Positions 19,026-28,148 of a stretch of DNA of 51,863 bases are shown piece after piece. The position numbers and the translations under genes are program-made. Source of the stretch: an uncultured Pelagibacteraceae bacterium (GTDB lineage Bacteria; Pseudomonadota; Alphaproteobacteria; Pelagibacterales; Pelagibacteraceae). The stretch's first letter is position 1. Each line of letters begins with the position of its first letter. The notes under the pieces are model-generated. The model searched no databases, was not told the origin of the DNA, and worked only from the letters and a program-made list of their open reading frames with translations. The DNA lies in NCBI GenBank assembly GCA_902636165.1, contig CACPQV010000002.1, forward strand, positions 1-51,863, given 5' to 3'.

Positions 19026-20285
19026 TTAATTGAGTGAAATTTTTTCCAAATTATTCATATACGGTCTAAGTACTTTTGGAACTATTACAGATCCATCTTT
19101 TTGTTGGTAATTTTCTAAAATTGCAATTAAAGTTCTTCCTACTGCCAATCCACTTCCATTAAGAGTACCTGCAAACAAAATTTCTTTATTTTGGTCTTTA
19201 TATCTAGCCTTCATTCTTATAGCTTGGAAAGTTCCACATGAAGAACAAGATGAAATTTCTCTATATCTATTTTCAGATGGAAGCCAAACCTCAAGATCAT
19301 ATGTTTTTTCAGCGCTAAAACCCATATCGCCACTACATAAAATTACTTTTCTATAAGGTAACTCAAGTAAATCTAAAATACCAGTTGCACAATCTGTCAT
19401 TCTCTCTAACTCTTCCATACATTTTGATTGTTCAACAATACTAACTAATTCAACTTTGTAGAATTGATGTTGTCTAATCATGCCTTTTGTATCTTTTCCA
19501 TAACTACCTGCTTCTTTTCTAAAACAAGGGGTAGATGCAACAAATCTCATAGGCAATAAATTTGAATCTAAAATTTTATCCTTAACAATGTTTGTTAAAA
19601 TAACTTCAGCCGTTGGAATTAAAAATTTTCTTTCACTTCCTTTATCAATTTTAACTTCGAATTGATCATTCTCAAATTTAGGAAGTTGACCTGTTCCAAA
19701 CATTGTATTTTCAGAAGCCATCAAGGGTGGAGAAATTTCTTGATAACCATTATTTGTAATATGAATATCTAACATAAAATTTGAAATAGCTCTTTCCATT
19801 AAAGCTAATTTGTTCTTTACAAATACAAATCTTGCTCCAGTAGTTCTAGTAGCTAAATCAAAATCAAGCATGTTAAGATTTTCGCCTATTTCAAAATGTG
19901 ACTTTGGATTAAAATCAAATTTGGGTATTTGTCCTTTTTTTATTACTTCAAGATTATCATTTTCATCTTTACCTATAGGAACATCAGGGTGTGGGATATT
20001 GGGTATATTGGATAAAATATTATCTAAACTTAATTTAATTTGTTTTTGCTTTTCAGTAATTTCATCAATAGATTTAGAAATTTCTTTTGATTTAGAAAAC
20101 AAAGATTTGTCTTTAGATTTTGAAATATCTTTTTTTTCTTTCTCTAATGTCTCTTTTTTTTGAATAAAATCTCTATTTTGTACATCTAAATCTTTTAATT
20201 TATTAAAATCAACATTAGCAGACCGAATTTCTAATTTTTTTTTGAAAGTATCAAAATCTTTTCTTATTTCTTTTAAATTATGCAT
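19026..20285 (-). CDS. serS: Seryl-tRNA synthetase
   Basis: This 419-residue class II synthetase has an N-terminal coiled-coil arm (about 25-105, Lys/Glu-rich heptads) that contacts the long variable arm of tRNA-Ser. Motif 2 is FRKEAGSYGKDTKGMIRQHQF; motif 3 is LNGSGLAVGRTLIAILENYQ. The enzyme charges tRNA-Ser, such as the TGA tRNA at 3265. The start overlaps tatC by 8 bp. In many alphaproteobacteria surE and pcm follow serS before yajC; they are missing here, consistent with streamlining. Confidence 0.97.
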   Translation of the reverse strand: MHNLKEIRKDFDTFKKKLEIRSANVDFNKLKDLDVQNRDFIQKKETLEKEKKDISKSKDKSLFSKSKEISKSIDEITEKQKQIKLSLDNILSNIPNIPHPDVPIGKDENDNLEVIKKGQIPKFDFNPKSHFEIGENLNMLDFDLATRTTGARFVFVKNKLALMERAISNFMLDIHITNNGYQEISPPLMASENTMFGTGQLPKFENDQFEVKIDKGSERKFLIPTAEVILTNIVKDKILDSNLLPMRFVASTPCFRKEAGSYGKDTKGMIRQHQFYKVELVSIVEQSKCMEELERMTDCATGILDLLELPYRKVILCSGDMGFSAEKTYDLEVWLPSENRYREISSCSSCGTFQAIRMKARYKDQNKEILFAGTLNGSGLAVGRTLIAILENYQQKDGSVIVPKVLRPYMNNLEKISLN

Positions 20286-21048
20286 CAGAATTTTCTAATT
20301 TTTTATTCTCTATAAATTTTACAGAAAAAATGGATAATTCATATAAAATTAATAATGGTATTGCTAATCCAATTTGAGTAATTGGATCAGGTGGAGTTAA
20401 CAATGCTGCAGCAGCAAATATTATAACTACAACATATTTTCTTCTCTTTTTTAAAAAATCTGAATCAACTAATCCAACTCTTGCAAGCAAACTTAAAACA
20501 ACTGGCAATTGGAAACTTATTCCAAACGCAAAGATTAGTTTCATAACTAAAGATAGATATTCGTTTACTTTTGCTTCTAATTGAATGGGTAAATTTGTAG
20601 ATAAACCTGTACTCTCAAATGATAAAAAAAACTTAATAGCTAATGGCATGATTAAGTAATAAACTAACATACCACCTAAAAAAAATAAGATTGGTGTTAA
20701 TACTAGATAAGGTAAAATTGCAATTTTTTCATGTTTGTAAAGACCGGGTGCGATGAACTTCCATATTTGCATTAATATGTAGGGGCATGTTACAAAAAAT
20801 GCTGTAAAAAAAGAGACTTTTAGGTATGTTAAAAATGTTTCTTGAAGAGCTGTAAAAATTAATCTTCTATCTGACCCATCGTTTTTTACAGCTGTTGCAA
20901 ATGGTTCAACTAAAAAACCATAAATATGTTCAGCAAAAAAATAACAAGCTACAAAAAAAATTATCAAAAAAATAAAACTATTGATTAATCTTTTTCTTAA
21001 TTCAGCTAAATGACTTATGAAGCCACTATCATTTTCATCATGATTCAT
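20278..21048 (-). CDS. tatC: Sec-independent translocase TatC
   Basis: This 256-residue protein has six transmembrane helices. Family signatures are FISHLAELRKRLINS near the N-terminus, which binds the twin-arginine signal, FAFGISFQLPVVLSLLARVG, and the RKYVVVIIFAAAALLTPPDPITQ block. TatC is the signal-peptide receptor of the twin-arginine translocase, which exports folded proteins. It overlaps tatB by 11 bp and serS by 8 bp. The M48 protease at 6426 is a plausible client by its RRKFL signal. Confidence 0.97.
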   Translation of the reverse strand: MNHDENDSGFISHLAELRKRLINSFIFLIIFFVACYFFAEHIYGFLVEPFATAVKNDGSDRRLIFTALQETFLTYLKVSFFTAFFVTCPYILMQIWKFIAPGLYKHEKIAILPYLVLTPILFFLGGMLVYYLIMPLAIKFFLSFESTGLSTNLPIQLEAKVNEYLSLVMKLIFAFGISFQLPVVLSLLARVGLVDSDFLKKRRKYVVVIIFAAAALLTPPDPITQIGLAIPLLILYELSIFSVKFIENKKLENSDA

Positions 21049-21250
21049 CTTTTTTTTCTTTTTTTTCTTCTATTTTATTTTCTTCAAGATCGATGTTTGA
21101 AACTTCACTTTGAATATTGTTGATATATTTTTTAGCTGTTCCTATCCAAGAACCAACTTTTTTTAGCATGATTGGAAAATCTTTTGGTCCAAGAACTATA
21201 ATAGCTATTGCTACAACAATTAAAATCTCAAACCAACCAATAGTGGGCAT
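21038..21250 (-). CDS. tatB: Tat translocase subunit TatB, short form
   Basis: This 70-residue protein has an N-terminal helix (MPTIGWFEILIVVAIAIIVL) followed by GPKDFPIMLKKVGSWIGTAKKYINN, where GPKDFP is the TatB-type hinge and the second helix is amphipathic. The Glu in the first helix (WFEI) is a TatB feature. Most TatB proteins are 100-200 residues long; this one keeps only the two helices and a short charged tail. It sits between tatA (5 bp upstream) and tatC (11 bp overlap), so TatB is preferred over a second TatA. Confidence 0.88.
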   Translation of the reverse strand: MPTIGWFEILIVVAIAIIVLGPKDFPIMLKKVGSWIGTAKKYINNIQSEVSNIDLEENKIEEKKEKKDES

Positions 21251-21255
21251 GTGAT

Positions 21256-21456
21256 TTATTCTTTTTTATTTGAATCTTGATTATCGTCAGAAATATTTTT
21301 AGGTTCATTATCATCAGTTACATCTGATGCCATGCCCTTTTTAAAACTTTTTATTCCTTTAGCAACATCGCCCATTAAGCTTGATATTTTTCCTCTTCCA
21401 AACAGTAATACCACTAAAATTACTACGATTGCTATTTGCCAAATTCCAATGCTCAT
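21256..21456 (-). CDS. tatA: Tat translocase subunit TatA
   Basis: This 66-residue protein has one transmembrane helix (about 4-20), a [24 protein letters not shown] amphipathic helix with the FG hinge motif, and an acidic, Asn/Asp-rich tail. TatA oligomers form the translocation pore. The gene follows scpB by 48 bp and begins the tatABC set. Confidence 0.93.
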   Translation of the reverse strand: MSIGIWQIAIVVILVVLLFGRGKISSLMGDVAKGIKSFKKGMASDVTDDNEPKNISDDNQDSNKKE

Positions 21457-21504
21457 AGAAAACTTATATCCTTTTTATTAATAATTTAAAAGTCAAATAT
21501 ATTT

Positions 21505-22206
21505 CTATTTTTTTTCCTCAGAGTCTAAAGTGCTACTTAACATTTCATCTATATTTGAATAAATATCATCTTTTTGAACATCTTGCTTTTCTTTATAGAA
21601 TTTACCAGTTCCAAAAATTGCATTATCTATATTTGCACTATCAATTAATCCAGCTGCCCCCAATTCATCTACAGTAGGTAAATCAGATAGCTTTTGTAAA
21701 TTAAAATGACTTAAAAAATCGTCAGTTGTTTTGTATAAGATAGGTTTACCTGGGACATCTTTTCTTCCTCCTGGCTTAACCCAATTTAACTCCATTAAAA
21801 TTTCTAAAGTATTAGTACCAAAAGCAACACCCCGAATTTCTTCTATTTCAGCTCTTGTTACAGGTTGATGATAAACTATAATTGCGAGAGTTTCTATAGC
21901 AGCTTTTGATAATTTTTTTTCAACAGTTTTTTCTTGAGTCATAAGATTTGATAAATTAGGTGATGTTCTAAAAGACCATTTTTTTGAAATACAAACTAAA
22001 TTTATTCCTCGATCTGAATATTCATTTTGTAATTTAACTAATATTTTTTCAACGTCAGTTTTTTTTGAAATTTTATTTTCAATAGTTTCAATATCTAAAG
22101 GTTCAGCCGCTGCAAAAACTATACCTTCAATCTCTTTTTCAATAGAAGATAGTTTTGTTGGAAAGTTAATAATATTATCTTTTTTTTTTATCTTTTTTTT
22201 TATCAT
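21505..22206 (-). CDS. scpB: Segregation and condensation protein B
   Basis: This 233-residue ScpB has tandem winged helices with IEKEIEGIVFAAAEPLDIETI at the start, LSKAAIETLAIIVYHQPVTRAEIEEIRG and GRKDVPGKPILYKTT. ScpB dimers bridge ScpA in the SMC condensin complex that compacts and separates chromosomes. It overlaps scpA by 4 bp (ATGA) and has a lysine-rich N-terminus. No smc gene is in the window. Confidence 0.96.
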   Translation of the reverse strand: MIKKKIKKKDNIINFPTKLSSIEKEIEGIVFAAAEPLDIETIENKISKKTDVEKILVKLQNEYSDRGINLVCISKKWSFRTSPNLSNLMTQEKTVEKKLSKAAIETLAIIVYHQPVTRAEIEEIRGVAFGTNTLEILMELNWVKPGGRKDVPGKPILYKTTDDFLSHFNLQKLSDLPTVDELGAAGLIDSANIDNAIFGTGKFYKEKQDVQKDDIYSNIDEMLSSTLDSEEKK

Positions 22207-22943
22207 TGTTTTTCTTTAATATAGATATCATCAAAAAGATTTTCTTGTTTTATTCTAAGATTACCCTCTTTAACTAATTCTAATGAGCCAGCTAGTACAC
22301 CGGCCCTCCCTGTACGTTTATATTTTGAGCCTTTTTTAAAATTTTTAGGTATTAAATCGTCTAATTTTTTCCAATTGGTGAGGCTACCAAAGAATTCTTT
22401 AATAGTTTTTATGCCTTCTTCTGTTGTGAATACTGGTAATTTAGGAATATTCATTTTTTGAAAATCTTTTGTCATTATTATTGTTGAATAAGTTTTAAGT
22501 AATTCAAATAAATTAATTTTATAGTCACTGTTATAGATTGGTTTAATGCCCGCTTTCATTCCTCTCGTTCTAATTTCTCTACCCAATCTTTTTCTTTTTA
22601 ACATTTGATCAGATAATAATCTTATTAATTCAAGTTTTTTAAGTTGAAGTTTTAATTTTTCTGCTACTTCTTGAACTTTAAAGTCTTCTTCAGGTGTACC
22701 TGGTAATAGTAATTTTGACTTTAAATAGGCTAGCCAAGTAGCCATTAATAAATATTCTGAGGCAATTTCTAAATTTAAATCTTTTTCTTTTGTTATAAAA
22801 TCATGAAATTGATCTGCTAATTTTGTGATTGAAATATCCTCTAAATTTACTTTTTGGGCTTTAGCTAAATCAAGAAGAACATCTAAAGGACCGTTATAAT
22901 TATCTACATTGACTTTGAATAACATAGAATCATTTTCAATCAT
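22203..22943 (-). CDS. scpA: Segregation and condensation protein A (kleisin)
   Basis: This 246-residue ScpA has the N-terminal signature YNGPLDVLLDLAKAQKVNLEDISITKLADQF and SEYLLMATWLAYLKSKLLLP. A C-terminal winged helix follows, with RTGRAGVLAGSLELVKEG. As the kleisin it bridges the SMC heads and binds ScpB. It follows nagZ by 9 bp and overlaps scpB by 4 bp. Confidence 0.96.
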   Translation of the reverse strand: MIENDSMLFKVNVDNYNGPLDVLLDLAKAQKVNLEDISITKLADQFHDFITKEKDLNLEIASEYLLMATWLAYLKSKLLLPGTPEEDFKVQEVAEKLKLQLKKLELIRLLSDQMLKRKRLGREIRTRGMKAGIKPIYNSDYKINLFELLKTYSTIIMTKDFQKMNIPKLPVFTTEEGIKTIKEFFGSLTNWKKLDDLIPKNFKKGSKYKRTGRAGVLAGSLELVKEGNLRIKQENLFDDIYIKEKQ

Positions 22944-22952
22944 TCAAAGATA

Positions 22953-23900
22953 TTAACTTAAAATCTTATAAAATTGTGATGTTTTTTTTATTATAAATTT
23001 ATTAATTAAAGGTGAGTTTTTTCCAACAATTCTCATTTCTTTTAAATTTCCATTACAATGTAGAGCTATATTACAACCTGCATTAAACGTTTTGATTGTA
23101 TTTTCCTCTAAATTGCCTTTTAAACTTTTCATTGATAAATCATCAGAAATTAGAATATTTTTGAAACCAACTTTATTTCTTATTATTTGAATTAATTTCT
23201 TTGATTGAGTCACAGTATTTTCTTTATCAATTTTATAAAAAATAATATGTGCAGTCATAGCGAAAAAAGTTTTTTTATTTTTGAATGGAATAAAATCGTT
23301 TTTTTTTAAATATTTTAAATTTTTTTTTACTATTGGTGTAAAAAAATGACTATCGACTTTTGCTAATCCATGACCAGGTATGTGTTTCATTACAGTACCA
23401 ATTCCATTCTTGTGAAATAAATTTATACAAAAATCACCTATTTTTGATACTATTTTTGGATCTTTTGAGAATGATCTGTCGCCAATTATATTTGAACACC
23501 CTTTCATCCTTAAATCTAAGACAGGACTTGTATTAATATTTACACCTATTGAGTTTAGTAAATAAGATGTTTTATCAATAAAAAGACTATAATAAAATTT
23601 AAATTCACTATAATTTTTTTTATATTTTTTCCCAAAGAATTCAGATGTAAGATTATCAAATGAAATAAAGTTTTTTAGTCTATTTATGCGTCCTCCTTCT
23701 TGATCGATCAATATTGGATATTTTTTATCTTTAAAGATTTTTCTAATCTCTGTTGTCAATTTTTGAGTTTGTAAGATGTTCTTGATATTTCTTGAAAATA
23801 AAATAACTCCCCATGGTTTGAATTTTTTTAAAAAAATTTTCTCTTTTAAAGAAAGTTTGACGGATTTAATACCTACTACAAATGATCTACGATTATTCAT
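22953..23900 (-). CDS. nagZ: Beta-N-acetylhexosaminidase, glycoside hydrolase family 3
   Basis: This 315-residue cytoplasmic enzyme has ILIDQEGGRINRL, the GDRSFSKDP loop, the mobile catalytic loop KHIPGHGLAKVDSH with the Asp-His dyad, and the nucleophile Asp in LISDDLSMKSL. NagZ removes GlcNAc from anhydro-muropeptides in peptidoglycan recycling, downstream of MltB-type enzymes such as that at 1312. The gene overlaps the 88-residue upstream ORF by 8 bp and lies 9 bp before scpA. The argS-x-nagZ-scpAB order is a conserved alphaproteobacterial arrangement. Confidence 0.93.
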   Translation of the reverse strand: MNNRRSFVVGIKSVKLSLKEKIFLKKFKPWGVILFSRNIKNILQTQKLTTEIRKIFKDKKYPILIDQEGGRINRLKNFISFDNLTSEFFGKKYKKNYSEFKFYYSLFIDKTSYLLNSIGVNINTSPVLDLRMKGCSNIIGDRSFSKDPKIVSKIGDFCINLFHKNGIGTVMKHIPGHGLAKVDSHFFTPIVKKNLKYLKKNDFIPFKNKKTFFAMTAHIIFYKIDKENTVTQSKKLIQIIRNKVGFKNILISDDLSMKSLKGNLEENTIKTFNAGCNIALHCNGNLKEMRIVGKNSPLINKFIIKKTSQFYKILS

Positions 23901-24159
23901 TATTATTATCTAATAATTCCCAAAAGTTAAATTTTTTTCTTTTTTTGTTATTCGTTTGCTCAATATACTCTATGATATTTTTGGTATCGTCATCTAAAAC
24001 AGGAATTTTTTCACTGTATAAATTTAATCTTTCTTCAATATTATTTAAAGATCTAAATGATTTCTTTTTATTTATATCTGAAAAATAGTATTTCAAAGTA
24101 AAAAAAATAAAGAGAAAGATTGCAACAATAAATATAAGATTTTTGACTTCTTTTAACAT
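23893..24159 (-). CDS. Small membrane-anchored protein between argS and nagZ, unknown function
   Basis: This 88-residue protein has a single N-terminal hydrophobic helix (about 8-24), a short basic patch, then a charged tail with YSEKIPVLDDDTKNIIEYIEQ and a terminal KKRKKFNFWELLDNNNE. I recognise no domain. It is translationally coupled to argS (1 bp overlap) and nagZ (8 bp overlap). In many alphaproteobacteria this slot holds a longer membrane protein with a C-terminal SPOR domain; no SPOR domain is visible here. It could be a stripped relative or a replacement. It is counted as a real gene because of the coupling on both sides. Confidence 0.7.
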   Translation of the reverse strand: MLKEVKNLIFIVAIFLFIFFTLKYYFSDINKKKSFRSLNNIEERLNLYSEKIPVLDDDTKNIIEYIEQTNNKKRKKFNFWELLDNNNE

Positions 24160-25889
24160 TACATTTTTTCAGGAACACTTACGCCAACTATATTCATTCC
24201 AGATTTAATTACATTAGAAATGACTTTTAAAAAGATTAATTTATCATCTGTAATTTTGTTATCATTATTAATAAATCTTTTTTCTGGATTATCTTTTCCT
24301 AAATTCCAATATGAATGAAATAAAGCAGCTAATTCAAATAAATATGTTGGAATCCTATGTGGCTCGAGTTTGTTGGTTGATGACTCAATACATTTAGGCC
24401 ATTCAGCAATTTTTTTAATCACTTTTATTTCATCGCTGGTATACTCAAATTCAAAATTTTTTATATCCACATCATTAATCAAATCCATCTCTAAATGTCT
24501 AAAAACAGATGCAATTCTAGCATAACAATATTGAACATAGTAAAGTGGATTTTCTTTAGATTTTTCTACAACATTATCAAAATCAAAATCTAATTCTGCA
24601 TCACTACTTCTATTTAACATGATAAATCTTGTTGCATCTTTTCCTACCTCACTTATTAAATCATCAACTGTTATATAGTCTCCTTTTCTTTTAGACATTT
24701 TAAAAGGTTTTTTATTTTTAATAAGTTTTACTAATTGACTAACTTTACAAATAAGTTTCCTTTTTGATTTTGACAAAGCCTCGACGGAAGATGAAATCCT
24801 TTTTATATAACCAGCATGATCTGCCCCTAAAATATTTATCAAATAATCAAAATTTCTATCTAATTTATTTTTATGGTAAGCAACATCACTAGCAAAGTAT
24901 GTCCAGGTTCCATCCGATTTTTGTAATGCTCTATCTTTGTCATCACCAAAATCTGTTGACTTAAACAATAACTGTTCTCTCTCGATCCAGTTATTATCAT
25001 CCTCACTAGCCGGGGCTTTAATCTTGCCCTTATAAACAAATTTATTTTTTTGAAGATATTCTATTACTTTTTCTACTTCTTGATTTTGAACCAATCGTTT
25101 CTCACTCACAAAATTATCGTGGTTTATTCCTAGACTATTAAGATTTTTTTTAATTAATCCAAGTGCCTCTTCTATTGCGAGACTAGTTAATTTTTCTGAA
25201 ATATCATCAAAATTACTAAATTCAATTTCTTTATTTGATAAAATAATATTTTTAGCAAAATCTTTTAAATATTCTCCTGGATATAGATCTTCATTCTTAG
25301 GAAAGGTCTCTTTAAATTTTATTTCCCTTATTCTAAAAAAAACAGATTTAGTGAAATTTACTATCTGGTTACCATAATCGTTTACATAATATTCTCTTGT
25401 AACCTTATGATTATTAAACAGCAAAATATTTGCAATAACATCCCCTAATATTGCTCCTCTACAATGACCAACATGTAACGGACCTGTTGGATTAGCTGAA
25501 ACAAATTCAATAAGATAATTTTTTTTCTGTTTTTTTAAATTTTTTCCAAAATTTTTTGAATTTTTTTTAATTTCTTGAATGAAATTGGTCCAAAAAATTG
25601 GTTTTAATTTTATATTTATAAATCCAGGTTTTACGACCGATATATTTTCTATAAATGGGTCATTATTTTTTAATCTATCAATTATAATTTCTGCTAAATC
25701 CATTGGTGATTTTTTATTTATTTTTGATAAAACCATCCCCACATTTGACGAAATATCACAATTAAATTTTTCAGGAGGTATTTCAGTATTTATCCCATCT
25801 AATGAATCTGGCAATTTAACTAAACCTTCTTTTGATAAATCTATCAGAGACTTTTTTATATTATCTAAATATATATCGAAAATGTTCAT
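24159..25889 (-). CDS. argS: Arginyl-tRNA synthetase
   Basis: This 576-residue class I synthetase has an N-terminal tRNA-binding domain, the HIGH-type motif PTGPLHVGHCRGAILGD, the KMSKS-type motif PFKMSKRKGDYITVDDLI, and a C-terminal anticodon-binding domain ending near GVSVPEKM. It charges tRNA-Arg (one copy, TCT, lies at 46870). It overlaps dgt by 4 bp (ATGA) and the next ORF by 1 bp. Confidence 0.97.
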   Translation of the reverse strand: MNIFDIYLDNIKKSLIDLSKEGLVKLPDSLDGINTEIPPEKFNCDISSNVGMVLSKINKKSPMDLAEIIIDRLKNNDPFIENISVVKPGFINIKLKPIFWTNFIQEIKKNSKNFGKNLKKQKKNYLIEFVSANPTGPLHVGHCRGAILGDVIANILLFNNHKVTREYYVNDYGNQIVNFTKSVFFRIREIKFKETFPKNEDLYPGEYLKDFAKNIILSNKEIEFSNFDDISEKLTSLAIEEALGLIKKNLNSLGINHDNFVSEKRLVQNQEVEKVIEYLQKNKFVYKGKIKAPASEDDNNWIEREQLLFKSTDFGDDKDRALQKSDGTWTYFASDVAYHKNKLDRNFDYLINILGADHAGYIKRISSSVEALSKSKRKLICKVSQLVKLIKNKKPFKMSKRKGDYITVDDLISEVGKDATRFIMLNRSSDAELDFDFDNVVEKSKENPLYYVQYCYARIASVFRHLEMDLINDVDIKNFEFEYTSDEIKVIKKIAEWPKCIESSTNKLEPHRIPTYLFELAALFHSYWNLGKDNPEKRFINNDNKITDDKLIFLKVISNVIKSGMNIVGVSVPEKM

Positions 25890-27004
25890 TTTATATTGTT
25901 ATAAAGATTTATAGCGTATCTATCGGTCATTCCAGATATAAAATCTGATATTGCTCTATATTTGTTTTTAGAAAACTCATCTTTCGAGAGAAATTTTTTT
26001 GGATTTTTGCTTATTTTTTTAAATAAATTTTCTATAATAATTTTACCATTATTATTTTTGGATACAACATTTTCATTATTGTACATTTTTGATCTTAAAA
26101 AAAATTTAATTTCTTTTTCAGAATCTTTAATTTTATCAGAAAAATTAACCATTAGAAAATCTGCTTTAACTACATCTTTTAAAGTTTTAATTTTATTTTT
26201 TTTCAAATTTCTTAAAGTATTTTTAATTAAATCTTTAATCATCAAATTAATTGAGTCTCTAATGATCTGATAGACTACAATTTTATAGTTTTTTTTATTA
26301 ATCTTTTTTTTATATTTTCTGTAAATATCTTTAAAAAAATTTATTTCAACTAACTCCTCTAGTTTAAATAAATTTGCATTTATTCCATCTTGTATATCAT
26401 GATTATTATAAGCAATATCATCTGAAATTGCTGCGATTTGAGCTTCAAGTGATGGATATGTATTAAAATTAATCATATTTCTGAACTTTTTAATCCCAAT
26501 TAAATCATCTACTAAATCTAAGTTATAAACTGGTCCATTATGTTTTAATAAACCCTCTAACGTTTCGATTGTAAGATTTAGACCATTAAATTTTAAATAT
26601 TTATTTTCCAAGAACATAACTATTCTTAATGTCTGTAAATTATGATCAAAGCCTCCATATTTGCTCATACAAATATTTAATACTTCTTCACCTGCATGAC
26701 CAAAAGGTGTGTGGCCTAAATCGTGAGCGAGACTTAATGTTTCAGCTAAATCCTCATTCAAATTAAGATAATGCGCTATAGATCTTGCTATTTGAGCAAC
26801 TTCCATTGAATGAGTTATTCTGGTTCTATAATGATCACCCTCAGTATTAACAAATACCTGGGTTTTATGTTTCAACCTTCTAAAGGAGGCGCTGTGAATT
26901 ATCCGATCTCTATCTCTTTGAAATGGGGATCTATATTTTGATGAAGATTCCCTATATATCCTTCCTTTACTTTTGAATAGACCTATCTTTGAGTATATTT
27001 TCAT
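25886..27004 (-). CDS. dgt: Deoxyguanosinetriphosphate triphosphohydrolase-like protein (HD superfamily)
   Basis: This 372-residue protein has HD-domain metal ligands in THSMEVAQIARSIAHYLN and SLAHDLGHTPFGHAGEEVL, plus AAISDDIAYNNHDIQDG. The N-terminal RSPFQRDRDRIIHSASFRRLKHKTQVF is typical of the dGTPase-like family. These enzymes hydrolyse dNTPs to nucleosides and triphosphate, and the shorter alphaproteobacterial type may be less dGTP-specific. It heads the long minus-strand run and is divergent from erpA with a 50-bp spacer. Confidence 0.92.
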   Translation of the reverse strand: MKIYSKIGLFKSKGRIYRESSSKYRSPFQRDRDRIIHSASFRRLKHKTQVFVNTEGDHYRTRITHSMEVAQIARSIAHYLNLNEDLAETLSLAHDLGHTPFGHAGEEVLNICMSKYGGFDHNLQTLRIVMFLENKYLKFNGLNLTIETLEGLLKHNGPVYNLDLVDDLIGIKKFRNMINFNTYPSLEAQIAAISDDIAYNNHDIQDGINANLFKLEELVEINFFKDIYRKYKKKINKKNYKIVVYQIIRDSINLMIKDLIKNTLRNLKKNKIKTLKDVVKADFLMVNFSDKIKDSEKEIKFFLRSKMYNNENVVSKNNNGKIIIENLFKKISKNPKKFLSKDEFSKNKYRAISDFISGMTDRYAINLYNNIK

Positions 27005-27024
27005 TCTTTAAATTAAAATATTAA

Positions 27025-27042
27025 GTATTATATTAGTAATAC
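27025..27042. promoter_or_regulatory. Dyad in the dgt/erpA divergent spacer
   Basis: GTATTA and TAATAC form 6-bp arms separated by 6 bp, centred in the 50-bp spacer between the divergent starts of dgt (27004) and erpA (27055). It could be an operator or chance AT-rich symmetry. I cannot assign a regulator. Confidence 0.25.
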
Positions 27043-27054
27043 CAGTGATCAATT

Positions 27055-27372
27055 ATGATTAAAGAAATTAAATTTACTGATAAAGCACTAAAACAGATCA
27101 ATGTCTTATTGTCTAAAAAAGATAAAGGGTCTTTTTTTAGAATCGCTATCAAAGGTGGTGGATGTTCAGGTTTTCAATACGAATTTACTTTTGATAAAGA
27201 AAAAGGTTCAGATGATTTAAACTTTGAAAATATACTAATCGATAAAACTTCTGCTGATCTTTTAAAAGGATCTGAAGTTGACTATGTTTCAGAACTAATA
27301 GGTGAACAATTTAAAATTACAAACCCACAAACAAAATCTTCTTGTGGTTGTGGTGTTTCATTTTCTATTTAA
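27055..27372 (+). CDS. erpA: Iron-sulfur cluster insertion protein (ErpA/IscA A-type carrier)
   Basis: This 105-residue A-type carrier has the three cluster-binding cysteines: one in IKGGGCSGFQYEF and two in SSCGCGVSF at the C-terminus. These proteins deliver Fe-S clusters to apo-enzymes. ErpA is favoured over IscA or SufA because of the conserved alphaproteobacterial dgt/erpA divergent pairing with xthA downstream. The stop overlaps the xthA start by 1 bp (TAATG). Confidence 0.85.
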   Translation: MIKEIKFTDKALKQINVLLSKKDKGSFFRIAIKGGGCSGFQYEFTFDKEKGSDDLNFENILIDKTSADLLKGSEVDYVSELIGEQFKITNPQTKSSCGCGVSFSI

Positions 27373-28148
27373 TGATTATCTCATCATGGAATGTAAATTC
27401 GGTTCGAGCTCGAATTGAAAATATTAAAAGTTATCTTCTAAAATATAAGCCTAATATTGTTATGATGCAGGAGATTAAGACTGAAGATACAAGTTTTCCT
27501 TATGATGACTTTTCGTCTATGGATTATGAAAGCCATGTATTTGGTCAAAAAAGTTACAATGGTGTAGCAATTATTTCTAGGGGAAAACTAAAGAATATTA
27601 GAACAGATTTAATTAAAGATAAATTAAAACAATCTAGAATAATATCCGCTGAGCTTGAATATAAGAAAAAAAATATTCAATTAATTAATATTTATACACC
27701 TAATGGTAATCCTGTGGATACTGAAAAATATGATTATAAAAAAAAATGGCTTAACGACTTAATTAAGCAATTAAAAACTTTGAGTAAAAAAAATCCTAAT
27801 ATCATTCTTGCTGGTGATTTTAATATTATTCCAGCCGCTGAAGATGTTTATAATTCCAAAAGCTTTGAAGATGATGCTCTATTTAGATTAGAAATAAGAA
27901 AAAAATTAAGAGAAATGATCAATCTTGGTTTTAACGATGTTTATAGACATTTTTATGAGACTAAAGAAGGATATACATATTGGGATTATATGAGAGGTGC
28001 TTGGCAAAAAAACAATGGTATGAGAATAGATCACTTTCTAGTCTCTAATTCTCTAATTGATCAAATCAAAAGTATAAATATAAATAAAGATCCAAGAGGT
28101 CGAGAAAAGCCATCAGACCATACTCCAATAGAGATCACTTTAACTTAA
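27372..28148 (+). CDS. xthA: Exodeoxyribonuclease III
   Basis: This 258-residue AP endonuclease/3'-exonuclease has the EEP-superfamily motifs SSWNVNSVRAR, MMQEIKTED (metal Glu), INIYTPNG, LAGDFNIIPAAEDV, and C-terminal RIDHFLVS plus SDHTPIEI. The start is placed at ATG 27372, giving MIISSWNVNS, the normal family N-terminus, and a TAATG coupling with erpA. An in-frame upstream ATG at 27342 would add ten residues inside erpA and is rejected. Its last 9 bp overlap the convergent Ldh-family gene. Confidence 0.95.
   Translation: MIISSWNVNSVRARIENIKSYLLKYKPNIVMMQEIKTEDTSFPYDDFSSMDYESHVFGQKSYNGVAIISRGKLKNIRTDLIKDKLKQSRIISAELEYKKKNIQLINIYTPNGNPVDTEKYDYKKKWLNDLIKQLKTLSKKNPNIILAGDFNIIPAAEDVYNSKSFEDDALFRLEIRKKLREMINLGFNDVYRHFYETKEGYTYWDYMRGAWQKNNGMRIDHFLVSNSLIDQIKSININKDPRGREKPSDHTPIEITLT

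Noticed and set aside
27342-27371. In-frame ATG 30 bp upstream of the chosen xthA start
   Set aside because: It would add ten residues inside the end of erpA. ATG 27372 gives the standard family N-terminus and a TAATG junction.
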